64,000 bases of DNA, from positions 257,045,757-257,109,756 of the forward strand of contig CM022298.1 in assembly GCA_011799875.1 (NCBI GenBank), given 5' to 3'. Positions 1 through 9,791 of this stretch are shown here, one piece after another. The notes under the pieces were generated by a model. It was not told the DNA's origin and did not search any database. It saw only the letters and a program-made list of their open reading frames with translations. Source of the stretch: Thinopyrum elongatum. Lineage: Eukaryota; Streptophyta; Magnoliopsida; Poales; Poaceae. Position 1 is the stretch's first letter, and each line of letters opens with the position of its first letter. A program made the position numbers and the translations under genes.

Positions 1-403
1 GTCATGACGCTGCAGTGGGCTTCGCGATGACCTCCGTCCTGGTGGTCCTGGTCTTGTTGCACCGATATGGAAACCTTTGCTTGATTCCTCGGGACTCCGC
101 GCCTGCGCTTGCCCCCTTTGCACCAAAGAGGAAACTGGTACACTGCGCCCGCTAGCGCCTGCCTGGTCCTGGTCGTCATGGCTCATGTCAGGTGAACCTC
201 GCGAGGTGCAGCTTGCATGGATATCTCCGCTCCTCGGGAGCCAGCCTGGGGAGGCCGCCCCTCGTGGAGGCCTTGGTGTCGTCCGCCTCGCGAGGGTCTT
301 GAGTTGTCGTTGCTGAAGCTAGGCCATACCAGGCAGTCGATGGAGCCACGCCACGGGCCGCAGGCAGGCAAGTCTGGGCACCCCCGGTCCCAGGACGCCG
401 ACA
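1..403 (-). repeat. 3' LTR of NA1 (partial)
   Basis: Matches the right-hand part of the LTR at 5995-6897 with scattered substitutions and small indels. The LTR boundary is at 403, where both copies end in GCCGACA on the plus strand and the sequences then diverge. The remainder lies outside the window, so the TSD cannot be tested. Confidence 0.88.
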
Positions 404-648
404 GTAGCCCCCGGGCCCAAGGCACGCTCGAACTTGGCTTCGAGGCGAAGCGAAAGGGCAAGTGCGGAGCGCAGCGGGCCCTAACCACCTGCGGCCTTGG
501 TTACCGCGTAGCGATTGATGAGACGTGGGTGCCTCCGCTTCCTCACACCGCCTCGGCAACTGCTTCGACTTGACGAGACCCTGCTGCATGCAGAGAAAAA
601 TCATCATTACGCGTGATCGTGGAGGCCGGCGATCGGCCTTCCCTTGGC
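404..648. other. Non-coding end of NA1 next to the 3' LTR: PPT and antisense-gene upstream region
   Basis: On the minus strand the bases abutting the LTR are the purine-rich GGGCCCGGGGGCTAC, a candidate polypurine tract almost identical to the one preceding the T1 and T2 3' LTRs. On the plus strand this stretch is the upstream region of the B3-like antisense gene. No coding sequence seen. Confidence 0.5.
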
Positions 649-655
649 TATAAAT
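649..655 (+). promoter_or_regulatory. TATA box of the antisense B3-like gene
   Basis: TATAAAT stands alone in GC-rich sequence, 86 bp before the ATG at 741. That spacing fits a plant core promoter with a start near 680 and a 5' leader of about 60 nt. It faces against NA1 gag-pro, so it is not the LTR promoter. Inference from position and sequence only. Confidence 0.55.
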
Positions 656-740
656 GAGGAGAGGGGCGAAGCCCCCTTTGCTCGTCTTCGTCTTTTCGCC
701 ACCCGCTCCTCCTTCTTCCTTCTTGCCTCGCCGTCTTGCC

Positions 741-1565
741 ATGGTGCTCATGGCGCCGATTACGAGGTTCTCCGCCGCAGAGAAAGGTAAAACCCCTCAT
801 GAGGAGCAGGGACCACTCCCACCGAAGAAGAGGCTCAGCCGTCCCCGTGACGTTGGAGAGAGGCTGGAGGTGATGCGACCCTGGCTCGAGGGGCCTCCGC
901 CGGGCTTCTCGCTCCCTCTGTACACCCGAGCTCAAGACTCCGAAGGAGGTGGCGACACCCCGCGCCGCGCGAGCCACGGCCGTGTTGGCCAGGCTGAGGT
1001 CGTACGGGCGACTGGCCTGCGAACCCACGCCGAAAGTTCTTCACGCGAGTTCGTGGTGTGGGCGGCAATGCCACCGCGCTCGTGGATCCAGCTCCCGCGG
1101 TTCTTCGCCGAGGAGATGCCGCCGAGGGGGCCACTTAAGCTGCGGTTGCAGTGCGCCGGGTGCTGCAGTCCGGCCATGGGGGCGGAGGTCGAGGTCGTCG
1201 CCCCAGGCAAGATCTTCAAGACCCGAGGATGGGGCGAGGTCGCCCGTGCCTGCCGCGCGGAGGGAGCCCTCGCCATCCACTTCGAGTACGACGGTGCCTC
1301 CACACTGTTCTTCAAGGTCTTCGACGAGGAGGGCCGCCACCTAGAGTGCTGCCCTGAAGGAAGTAGCCCTCGTGGCATGGCTGCAGGAGCCGAGCCCGCC
1401 TCCGGGCCTGCCGACAGCTCCTCCAGTAGCAGCGACAGTTCCTGGGAGTCCAGCGACTCTCCCGAGCCTAGCGAGTCTCCGGAGTCGAGCGACGACAGCT
1501 ACGTGCCGCCAAGCTCCCGCCGTGCCCGGAGCGCGGCGGCAGCGTCCACTCGATGTCGACGATGA
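741..1565 (+). CDS. B3-domain-like protein encoded antisense inside NA1
   Basis: An open frame of 274 codons on the strand opposite to gag-pro. I chose the ATG at 741 because it follows the TATA box and has a G at +4; an in-frame ATG at 654 overlaps the TATA box. Residues about 115-205 resemble a plant B3 DNA-binding fold of the REM type: an LPRFFAEE start, a central segment ending in KIFKTRGWGEVARAC, then HFEYDGASTLFFKVFDEEGR. Residues about 220-265 are a Ser/Glu/Asp-rich acidic tail, and the end is basic. B3 proteins are nuclear DNA-binding factors; a regulatory role here is inference. It may be a captured host gene or a long-term passenger. A frameshift near 1530 is possible because another frame stays acidic to 1752. 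The gene sits in the same antisense slot as the T1/T2 antisense gene but is a different protein. Confidence 0.55.
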   Translation: MVLMAPITRFSAAEKGKTPHEEQGPLPPKKRLSRPRDVGERLEVMRPWLEGPPPGFSLPLYTRAQDSEGGGDTPRRASHGRVGQAEVVRATGLRTHAESSSREFVVWAAMPPRSWIQLPRFFAEEMPPRGPLKLRLQCAGCCSPAMGAEVEVVAPGKIFKTRGWGEVARACRAEGALAIHFEYDGASTLFFKVFDEEGRHLECCPEGSSPRGMAAGAEPASGPADSSSSSSDSSWESSDSPEPSESPESSDDSYVPPSSRRARSAAAASTRCRR

Positions 1566-2713
1566 CCTGGATGGGGTTGGCGTCAGCCTCATGTGGCCCA
1601 CTGTTGATGATGGCGTCGACGGCGATGGCCGCTGCCAGGGTTTCTCGAGATTTTTCTTCTTTTGTTCCCTGCGAGGAGCCAAGGGGAACCCCGTGGGGGT
1701 ATGTAAGGGAATTGTAATGCTTTTGCTTCAATGTTTGTTATTCCTGGTATGAGGTTATAGCTGCGTTTTCTCACTTCGGCATTGTCCCCCTTTTTGTTCT
1801 CGCGGTAGCTTTGCGCTCTACGTCGGCAGGTCCCAGTCCCCAGGCAGGCTTTAGCCGTCGCTGGTATGCCAGGTCGCGATGTTGTGGTCAAGGCCAGGAG
1901 GTGAGCGGCCCGAGGTCCGGTAAGAGCTCCTGAGGCACGATGCTCAAGAGGTCCCCTTTGGCGTGCAAGTAGCTCCCTAAAGGCCGAAAAGAGAAGTGGC
2001 ATTGCCGGAGCGAGATTATGAAAGTTAAAAATTCCAGGCAGCGGGTTCGCGCTGATTCGCATAGGTAACTTATCTTGATGAACTTGAGGTGATTCCCTCG
2101 CGCGGCGCCCGATTTGCACTTTGGCGGTGGTGCTATCAGGTAGGGCTCGCGCCGGCCTCCCCTTTTCTCGCTTATCTGAATGCTCTGCGTCCTCGGGTCC
2201 CAACCCTCGAGCGAGGCTCAGCCACTGCTGGTATGCCAGGTCGTGATGCCGTGGTCAAGGCCAGGGGTGAGGGCTGGAGAGTCAGTAGGAGCTCCCGAGG
2301 CGCGGTGCTCAGGTGCCCCCCCTTTAACGCGCAAGCGAATCGCATAAAAAAGGGGGCGGCTGACAGGAACGCCTGTAGTTAAGCTCTGGAGATTCCTGCA
2401 GGTTAGTCTGAGGAGAGGATATAACTTATAGTCGCATTTGCTGTCCTGCCGCTGATCTTTCCACAAGAAGATGAAGGCACTGAGGATCTGGTGAGGTGAC
2501 GTGCGCGGGGCGGGCTGCGAGCCAGAGCTCGATCCCTCAGATTTGTCAGCGTTGCAGGGACGGACCCGAGCACAAGCGTCGTGCCAGCATGTGTAGCCCC
2601 CGTTGCGGGATGAGCAGGAGGCAGGTCGACAACGCGGGAGGCCGCAAAATTCAACGAGCAAGTAGGTGATAATCATAAAGCAACCGATGGCAAAAATAAG
2701 GCTAGTTCTGATA
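1566..2713. other. Repeat-rich non-coding 3' region of NA1
   Basis: No supported coding sequence. It holds a diverged duplication: about 1810-1985 resembles 2190-2345 (both contain CTGGTATGCCAGGTCG and GTGGTCAAGGCCAG), about 380 bp apart. The segment just after the B3-like frame could be that gene's 3' UTR. Confidence 0.5.
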
Positions 2714-2887
2714 GATGCAAAGCGATACATGCCACATGGACGGACCCACGCGGCTTGGGGATGATGCAGCCCGAAGGGCGCCCCCAATGGAGTGAATCAA
2801 GATGCAAAAGGATACATGTCGCAGGGACAGGCCCACGCGATCTGGGGATAATGCCGCCCGAGGGGCGCCCCCAACTGAATAAACTGG
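2714..2887 (-). repeat. Two tandem copies of an 87-bp unit in NA1
   Basis: GATGCAAA(G/A)(G/C)GATACATG starts at 2714 and again at 2801, and both units end in a GGGCGCCCCCAA block. A single related unit occurs in NA2 near 19975-20050, so this is an expanded family feature. It lies between the RT remnant and the 3' LTR, where Tat-lineage elements are known to carry variable tandem repeats. Confidence 0.65.
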
Positions 2888-2976
2888 AAAATGTCACCTG
2901 GTATCGTTGCTGAAGAGATGTTGGAGTAGCTGAAGATGTGTGCTGAAGAAGTCGCTCCTCACGAGTCGCCTAGGTC

Positions 2977-3408
2977 CTAAACCTCGGGAGGCTCTGGAGG
3001 ATCAGGGGGCTCGCGGAGAACCATCACCATCTCCACCAGGACTGCCTGGCCCCTGGTCTCCTGAACCGCCAGGACGCGCCGCAGGTGGCGCTGGAAGGTG
3101 ACAGCCGCGTTCTGCAGGCCGTACGGCATGCAAATGTAGCTGTGAGGGGGGCCCTCGCACCGACCAACACGCGATGGCCAGAAGCGCTCCTGAGACACAG
3201 CCCTGTTTAGCCTGAGGTAGTTGATGCAGACGCGCAGCTCACCGTCCTCGCCAGGACAAGGAGCCGAGCCAGGTGGCGGGCGGCGGTCGCCGCGCATGGC
3301 TCTTGCCTCTTGAAGCTCCTCGATTGCCTCGATGACGAACTCCTGAGCACCGGGCACCTCGTGCCTTGTGCCCTCTTGGCGGAAACACGCGCTGAAGCAC
3401 GCCTCCAC
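2977..3408 (-). pseudogene. Collapsed reverse transcriptase remnant of NA1
   Basis: A 143-codon frame that keeps only pieces of RT. EFVIEAIEELQEA matches the helix before the RT core, LRVCINYLRLNRA matches the WRLCIDYTDINKA motif of the full elements, and YICMPYGLQNAAVTFQ matches the MPFGLKSAGSTF motif. The middle segment and the catalytic YMDD region are absent, and a Pro/Glu-rich tail leads to a stop. NA2 has the same compressed arrangement at 19444-19887, so the collapse predates both copies. It cannot be an active polymerase; a structural or Gag-extension role is possible but unproven. Confidence 0.7.
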
Positions 3409-3507
3409 GTGCTGCCCGAGCGCCTCCCTTGTGACATTGGCTAGTTTAGAGGACCTCCAGAGGGGAGCCCCCGAGCCCAGTCTGAGAGGGGCGCCGGGCG
3501 TGCCTTC

Positions 3508-4209
3508 CTATGCGAGAGAGGGTGGCGCCCCATCCGAGGGCGCTGGTCCTGAGGTGGTGCTGGTGGAGACGCCGTTCTCCTGAGGCCCTTGGCGGAACAG
3601 TTGTTTCTTCTTCTTGGGGATAGCCTCAGGAGGGTAGATGGTGCTTTCATTGTCTGGGTCCTCGACCGCCGTTGCCTGGTAGGCGCGCTCGAGAGAGCAC
3701 ACTGCGTCCTTTTCCTCGCAGGCGATCGTAATGATGTCGCGGCTCCCTGGCATCTTGAGGACATTGTAGCCATGATGAGTCACCACCATGAACTTGGCTA
3801 GGGCTGGGTACCCAAGGATGGCATTGTACAGAAGACAAATGTGGGCAACGTCGAAGTCGATGATCTCGGTGCGGTAGTTATCGCACTAGCCGAAGGTGAC
3901 AGGGAGGCGGATCTGCCCTATCGGGGTGGTGGAGCCGTCAGTCACTCCTGAGAAGGGCTTGGTAGGCTGCAGCTGATCATAGGACACTTGGAGGTGATCG
4001 AACATTTCAATGGAAAGGACATTGAGCCCCTCACCTCCATCGATGAGGGTCTTGGTGACAAGGACGTTGCTGATGACGGGGGAGCAGAGCATTGGGAGGG
4101 CGCCGGCGGTTGCCGCGCACTTGAGCTGGTCTACCGAGCTGAAAGTGATGATGCACTTGGACCACCTGAGCGGGCGTGTGTCCTCGAACCTGGGGAGAGC
4201 CTCATTCAC
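3508..4209 (-). pseudogene. Aspartic protease region of NA1, frameshifted
   Basis: The frame from 4209 contains the protease core TLIDGGEGLNVLS with the catalytic Asp, followed by PIGQIRLPVTFG; it ends at 3886. The second half (HHGYNVLKMPG, then a Lys-rich linker) resumes in another frame from 3789. The active-site motif is DGG rather than the common DSG/DTG, as in related Tat copies here. In an intact element it would release Gag and Pol products in virus-like particles. Confidence 0.7.
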
Positions 4210-4236
4210 CTCACGGGTGAACTGCTTGAAGATGCG

Positions 4237-5933
4237 CTAGGAGGCTGGGGCCTGGGCACCACCCAGGATGCATGCGACGGCACGAGGCTCCTGGAAGCCC
4301 CCAGCCCCCTCATCCTGGTGGTGGTCATCGTTCCTCCTTGGTGGCAGTGGCAGTGGAGGGAGGCCGGCGTTGCCCTGAGGACGGTCCTCGCGAGGCTGAT
4401 CTCTCCATGTGCCCTCGCAAGGCCCGCGGTCGTCCCAGCGTCCTCTGCATCGGCCTCCTCCGCGGCCGTAGCCTCGATCGTTGCGCTCGGGGCGTCGGCC
4501 GAGGCGACCGTCGTGGATGGCCCTGAGCTCATGGCAGTCGTTGGTGTTGTGACTGTGTACGTTGTGGAAGACGCAGAACGGACGACTGCCCTTGGATGAC
4601 TCTGGGTGGTCGCAGCCGCGCTTCATCTCTGGTTCAGCCGCAAGCACGGCCGCCCCTTACATTTCACGTCCTTAGCCTTGGCCTTCTTGTCTTCTGGGTC
4701 GGCCGCTGGGAGCTCGAGGAGGGAGAGCCGTCCCTCCTCAGCTCTCGCGCACTTGGTCGCCATGTTGAACATTTCTAGAGCCGTGCACAGGTCCTCGTGT
4801 ATGGCGAGCTCCTCTTTCATCTTGACATCGCGGGCGCCATCAGAGAATGCTGAGATGATGGCCTCGTCCGACACCTTGGGGATCTTGAGACGGACGCTGT
4901 TGAAGCGCTGGATGTACTTCTGCAGGGTTTCCCCTAGCTGTTGCTTGATGCGTCGTAGGTCGCCCGCGGCAGGCGAGTGGTCACGGGTGCCCTGGAAGTT
5001 GGCGACGAAACGCTTGCGCATCTCGTCCCAGGAGGAGATCGATCCTGTGGGCAGGTTCAGGAGCGATGAGCGCGCGCCATCCTTGAGAGCCATGGGGAAC
5101 CAGTTCGCCATGACCTTCTCGTTGCCGTTGGCCGCCTCGATGCTCAGCTCGTAGAGTTGCAGGAACTCAGCAGGGTCGGGGGTGCCGTCGTTGCATGGAG
5201 GCAGGTCAGGCTTGAACTTCCCCGGGCAGACGAGACTGCGTAGCTCGGGAGTGAAGGCTCGGCAGCCCGCGGTGGTTACGGGAGCCCGACGTGGAAGTGG
5301 AGCTTGATCTTGGCGCCCGCGCGCAACCACCACAGGCGGCGCGCGGTCTTGGTGTGGGGGCGCTGGGAGTGCCGGAGCATCTTCCTGCGGCCGATGGACC
5401 TCCTCGCAGCTTGCTTCTTCGCGCGCGGGTGCCCGGCGCGGCGGGTCACGCCGTGAGGCCGCGCGCCTTGGTGCGAGGGCGACATCTTGACGGGGAGGTG
5501 GTGGAGGCGCCCCGTGGGCTACATTGCCCACGGCAGGTGGCGGGCGAGGCAGCGAGAGAGAGGGCGCGGGCGAGCCTCCTGCGGCACTGACGAGCTCGGC
5601 GATGCGCTCGAGCCAGTCCTCGTAGAAGTCATTGACGGGGTAGTAGTGCAAGAGCTCGCGCGCCTTGAACAACGCGGCTTGCGCATCCGCCGGCCCGCGA
5701 CGAGCGCGAGACGACGAACCTGCTGGGGTCAGCGACGGAGTGGCCGTGCGCCCATCACGCCGCACGGAGGGGTGCAGCGACGAAGCCTGCTGCTCGTGTC
5801 CCGCCGGGCCGGTGGCGGCGTTAGCAGCAGGCGATAGAGAACGGCGGGGAGGCCCACCGGCAGGCGCCGTCTGGGCGACGCGAGCGGCAAGGGCGGCCCG
5901 ACGCCCAGCACGGGCTCGGCGGGCGTCAGCCAT
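4237..5933 (-). pseudogene. gag of NA1, one frameshift
   Basis: The start is the ATG at 5933 (MADARRAR), 42 nt inside the PBS. A low-complexity Ala/Pro/Arg N-terminus of about 230 residues precedes a retrotransposon Gag core (FKPDLPPCNDGTPDPAEFLQ through KCARAEEGRLSLLE). A one-base indel near 4650 shifts the frame: the first frame ends at 4623 and the second, open from 4647 to 4237, carries a zinc-knuckle variant C-x2-H-x4-H-x4-C at 4575-4534 and an Arg/Asp/Gly-rich segment. Gag forms the particle and binds element RNA. NA2 gag at 16911 is a clear relative. Confidence 0.8.
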
Positions 5934-5974
5934 GGAAGCGGTGGTTCGACCGACGGGAGAAAGGCTCCGACGCA

Positions 5975-5992
5975 CCCCTACCTGGCGTGCCA
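5975..5992 (-). other. Primer binding site of NA1
   Basis: On the minus strand TGGCACGCCAGGTAGGGG begins 2 nt inside the LTR end. It differs by one base from the T1/T2 PBS, which I recall as complementary to the 3' end of tRNA-Arg(CCU). Confidence 0.75.
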
Positions 5993-5994
5993 AA

Positions 5995-6897
5995 TGTCGG
6001 ATTTGGGGTTCCGCAGACCCTTGAGAGGTTCGAACTCTGGGGTGCGTGCGAAGAACTCTCTCTCCCCAGTCTGCCTGCTCAACGATTCCACAGCCTAGCT
6101 CGACGAACCGAAGGAACAAGAGACACAGCAGTTTATCCTGGTTCGGGCCACCTTGCGGTGTAATACCCTACTCCAGCTTTGTGGTGGATTGCCTCGGAGG
6201 GCTGAGGACAAACTAGTACAGAGGTGGAACGACCTCAGGAGGTGAGGTGTTCTTGACCTCGATGAGCTGGTGAGGTGGTGAGGGTGGAATGGATCTGGTC
6301 CAGCTCCGGTTGTTCCCCTTTCTATGGTGGTGGCTAAGTCCTATTTATAGTGGCCTTGGTCCTCTTCCCTAATGTAGGCGGGAAGGGATCCCACAACGGC
6401 CAAATTCGAAAGGAGACAACTAGTACAAGTTATCCTGACAAAAGTAGTCTTCGCCTGCAAAAGCCTCTGGTGGTGACGCTGCAGTGGGCTCCTCGATGAC
6501 CTCCGTCCTGCCGTCCTGGCGGACCTGGTCTTGTTGCACCGATATAGAAACCTTTGCTTGATTCCTCGGGACTCCGCGCCTGCGCTTGCCCCCTTTGCAC
6601 CAAAGAGGAAACTGGTACACTGCGCCCGCTGGCGCCCGCCTGGTCCTGGTCGTCATGGCTCACGTCAGGTGAACCTCGCGAGGTGCAGCTTGCATGGATA
6701 TCTCCGCTCCTCGGGAGCCAGCCCGGGGAGGTCGCCCCTCGTGGAGGCCTTGGTGTCGTCCGCCTCGCGAGGCCTGGCCCCTCGCGAGGGTCTTGAGTTG
6801 TCGTTGCTGAAACTAGGCCGTACCAGGCCATCGATGGAGCCACGCCACGGGTCGCAGGCAGGCAAGTCTGGGCACCCCCGGTCCCAGGACGCCGACA
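5995..6897 (-). repeat. 5' LTR of NA1 (903 bp)
   Basis: Bounded by TGTCGG on the plus strand at 5995 next to the PBS and by GCCGACA at 6897. A minus-strand TATAAATA at 6349-6342 is the likely transcription promoter; NA2 has the same motif at the same relative place. Related to the 883-bp LTR of NA2. Confidence 0.88.
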
Positions 6898-7845
6898 AGT
6901 TCTATTCGATGTAATCTTCTTGCGGTGCGTTTGTTGAGATCCAATGAATTGTGGATTTATGATCAGAATATCTATGAATATTATTTGAGTCTTCTCTGAA
7001 CTCTTTTATGCATGATTAAGATAGCTTTATATTTCTCTCCGATCTATTGATTTGGTTTGGCCAACTAGATTGATCTATCTTGCAATAGGAGAGGTGCTTT
7101 GTTTTGGGTTCAATCTTGCGGTGTCCTCACCCAGTGATAGAAGGGGTAGCGAGGCACGTATTTGTATGGTTGCCATTAAGGACAAAAAGATGGGGTTTTT
7201 ACCATATTGATTGGATCTATCCCTCTACATCATGTCATCTTGCTTAAGGCGTTACTCCATTCTTGTTAACTTGATACACTAGATGCATGCTGGATAGTGG
7301 TTGATGTGTGGAGTAATAGTAGTAGATGCACGCAGGAGTCGGTCTACTTGTCACGGACGTGGTGCCTATATTCATGATCATTGCCTTAGATATCGTCATA
7401 ACTTTGCACTCTTCTATCAATTGGTCAACAGTAATTTGTTTACCCACCATATGTGTTCTTTCAATAGAGAAGCCTCTAGTGAAAACTATGGCCCCCGGGT
7501 CTATTTTTATCATATTATTTTCAGATCTATAAAATCAAAAACCCAACAATACCTTACTGCAATTTGTTTACTTTTATTTAGTTTTGGACTTTTATTTATC
7601 TTTTATACCTATCTCTATCTAATCTCATCTTTGCAAATAATGGTGAAGGGATTGACAACCACTTTATCGCATTGGGTGCAAGTATTTGTTTGTTTGTGTA
7701 GGTGCTATTATTGGAGACTTGTGTGTTCCTCCTACTGGATTGATACCTTGGTTCTCAAACTGAGCAAAATAATTATCTCTACTTTGCTGCATCACCCTTT
7801 CCTCTTTAGGGAAAAAACCAACGCAAGCTCAAGAAGTAGCATCTA
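6898..7845 (+). repeat. Athila-type (Sabrina/Fatima-like) LTR fragment
   Basis: AT-rich, non-coding sequence that I recognise as the 3' part of a common Triticeae Athila-lineage LTR, for example the stretch ending in CTGGATTGATACCTTGG and the block before 7845. NA1 is inserted at its left edge; at 7845 it switches abruptly into decayed Tat gag. The usual PBS that follows this LTR is missing. Family name is from memory. Confidence 0.45.
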
Positions 7846-9791
7846 CCTTATGAGGTTGGGTGCCATGCTTTCACATGTGAGCTGCGGCAAGTCTGCTGGT
7901 CGTCTGTTCGGGCGTTCGAGCCAGAAGTACCAGAGAAGTACGATGGCAAACTTAACCCGGCAGAGTTCCTGGGCATCTACATGATTGCCGTGTAAGATGC
8001 CAGGGGGAGGGATGAGAAGATTCTCACCAACTACTTTCGATTAGTGCTCAAGCCTAATGTGAGGTCTTGGTTGATGAATTTGCCAGAGAACTCTATCTCC
8101 TCGTGGTCAGATCTTTGCAACGAGTTCGTTGGCACCTTTACCGGAGGCAAAAAAGGCCCGGGACGACCCAGTGACTTGAAAGGGATCCCACCAAGAGAAG
8201 GTGAAAATCTGCGAAGGTATATACAAAGGTTCAGCCGTGTGCACCGCATAATACCTGATGTTCACCTGACAGCTATGATTGCCGCGTTTCACACAAATGT
8301 GCGCAATCGTAAGATGAGGGAAATGATGAACATATGATTGTCGAAGACCGTCAAGGAGCTCTACATGTTGGCAGACAAATGCGCATGGGCTGAAGAGGGG
8401 AGAAGACTTCCTGGGGAGGATGATGGTGCTGAAGTTGATTCTGAGGATGATGACACTGCCACCCTGAAAAAGAAAGGTCAGAAACGCAACAGAAAGCGCA
8501 AGTGCAAGGTAGTTATGGCCGTGGAAGGATCCGGTAATAACAGTCCTGACAAGAAAATCAAAACAGAGCACTCCAACATGGAAGTTGCGGCATGCGCTGA
8601 TTGCCAAGTAGCCGCGGCAGGCGAGACGGCTGGCAAGTGTGACGGGCCATACAACAAGATTCACCGTACCAAGGGTCACGACCTCCAGGAGTGCCGGCAA
8701 GTCGAGTAGTTTGTCGAAAAGCAGAAGGCTAAGTATGAGAAGCACGACAAGGACAAGGGCTAGGATGGTACAGGTGAATCCAGCAAGAAAGGCCACGGTG
8801 GCCGAGGAGGGTGCTGCGACAAAGCCAGTCAGCAAAAGGAGAGACCTACCAGAGGCCATGAGAAGAAAGAAGAAGATGACGAGAGTGAAGAGGAAGACGA
8901 TGATGAGTCTAGTGAGCATGAATTCCATAAGGCAACGAAAGCCATGTGCATTGATGGGGGTGCATCTTTGCATTCCTCTCACTGTCAGCTCAAACAGTGG
9001 GTGCGTGAGTTCAACTCAGCGAAACCAGTAGTAGATGCCCAGAAACCCCTCAAGTGGTCACACACGCCTGTGATGCCGAGGACCACCCTGATCGCAAAAC
9101 TATTATCGGATGTTTGCCGTTGTTGGTTTCACCAACAATTTGCAACCTCAAGGTCACAAAAGTGCTAGTTGATGGTGGGGCCAGCTTGAACTTGATCTCT
9201 CCAGAAGTGATCGAGAGATTTCAGATTTCTGACGAAGAGCTCGAGAAAATCGGGACATTTCAAGGAATCAACTTAGGGAGAAGCTAGCCCAAGGGGAAGA
9301 TTACGCTATCGGTGACGCTTGGCGGGGAACTGAACTACAGAACAGAGAAAATAGTGTTTGACGTTGTTAAGATCCCCTAGCCGTTTAATGGAATTCTTGG
9401 CCACCCAGCTCTGGCCAAGTTTATGGCGGCATCTCATTATGCCTATAACACGTTGAAGATGCCAGGGCAGATGGGTGTCATTTCCATCAACTCAGATAAG
9501 AAGGATGCAGTCATATGCGTTGACAAGCTTTATAGGGATGACACTGAGGCAGAAGCCACCAAGGCAGCAACTCCTACCAAGAAAAAGAAGGGCAAGAAGC
9601 CCGGCAAGACATCTCATGAGAATTCTGGGAAGCGCACCTCATCGGAGTGTTGTGCACCTGTCGAAGACTTGCCGGAGAGCTCTGCCGGCAAGAGATCCAA
9701 AACCACTCCACCTGCAACGAAGAAGGTGCCAGCAAAGGAGGACGGCACTGGCAGTACTTTCAATGTTAGTGCCACCCTCGATAGTAAATAG
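7846..9791 (+). pseudogene. gag-protease of the old Tat copy
   Basis: The Gag core is readable in pieces (frame 8044-8337 with LKPNVRSWLMNLPENSISSW; frame 8338-8709 with ADKCAWAEEGRRLPGE). The zinc-knuckle variant reads NKIHRTKGHDLQEC, its first Cys lost. The protease core KVLVDGGASLNLIS is near 9165 and ILGHPALAKF near 9400. Several stops and frameshifts interrupt it. The last frame (9423-9791) ends at a TAG that lies in frame with the downstream RT, as in T1 and T2. Confidence 0.75.

Larger units (their letters stand above)
1..6897 (-). mobile_element. NA1: non-autonomous Tat-lineage Ty3/Gypsy LTR element, cut by the window start
   Basis: Read on the minus strand the order is 5' LTR (5995-6897), PBS, gag, protease, a short RT remnant, a repeat-rich 3' region and the 3' LTR, of which only 403 bp lie in the window. 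The two LTRs match over bases 1-403 and roughly 6474-6897 and share the end TGTCGGCGTCC. No RNaseH or integrase is recognisable, so the element could only move with enzymes supplied in trans. The PBS and the purine-rich end GGGCCCGGGGGCT next to the 3' LTR are nearly the same as in the full-length Tat elements at 29-56 kb, which suggests the same lineage. A second relative, NA2, starts at 15963. Confidence 0.85.

Noticed and set aside
654..740. Upstream ATG at 654 as start of the B3-like protein
   Set aside because: It overlaps the TATA box and would place the start codon before any plausible transcription start.
4606..6024. Several plus-strand open frames of 99-182 codons over NA1 gag
   Set aside because: They are opposite-strand shadows of GC-rich gag on the minus strand; no recognisable domain.
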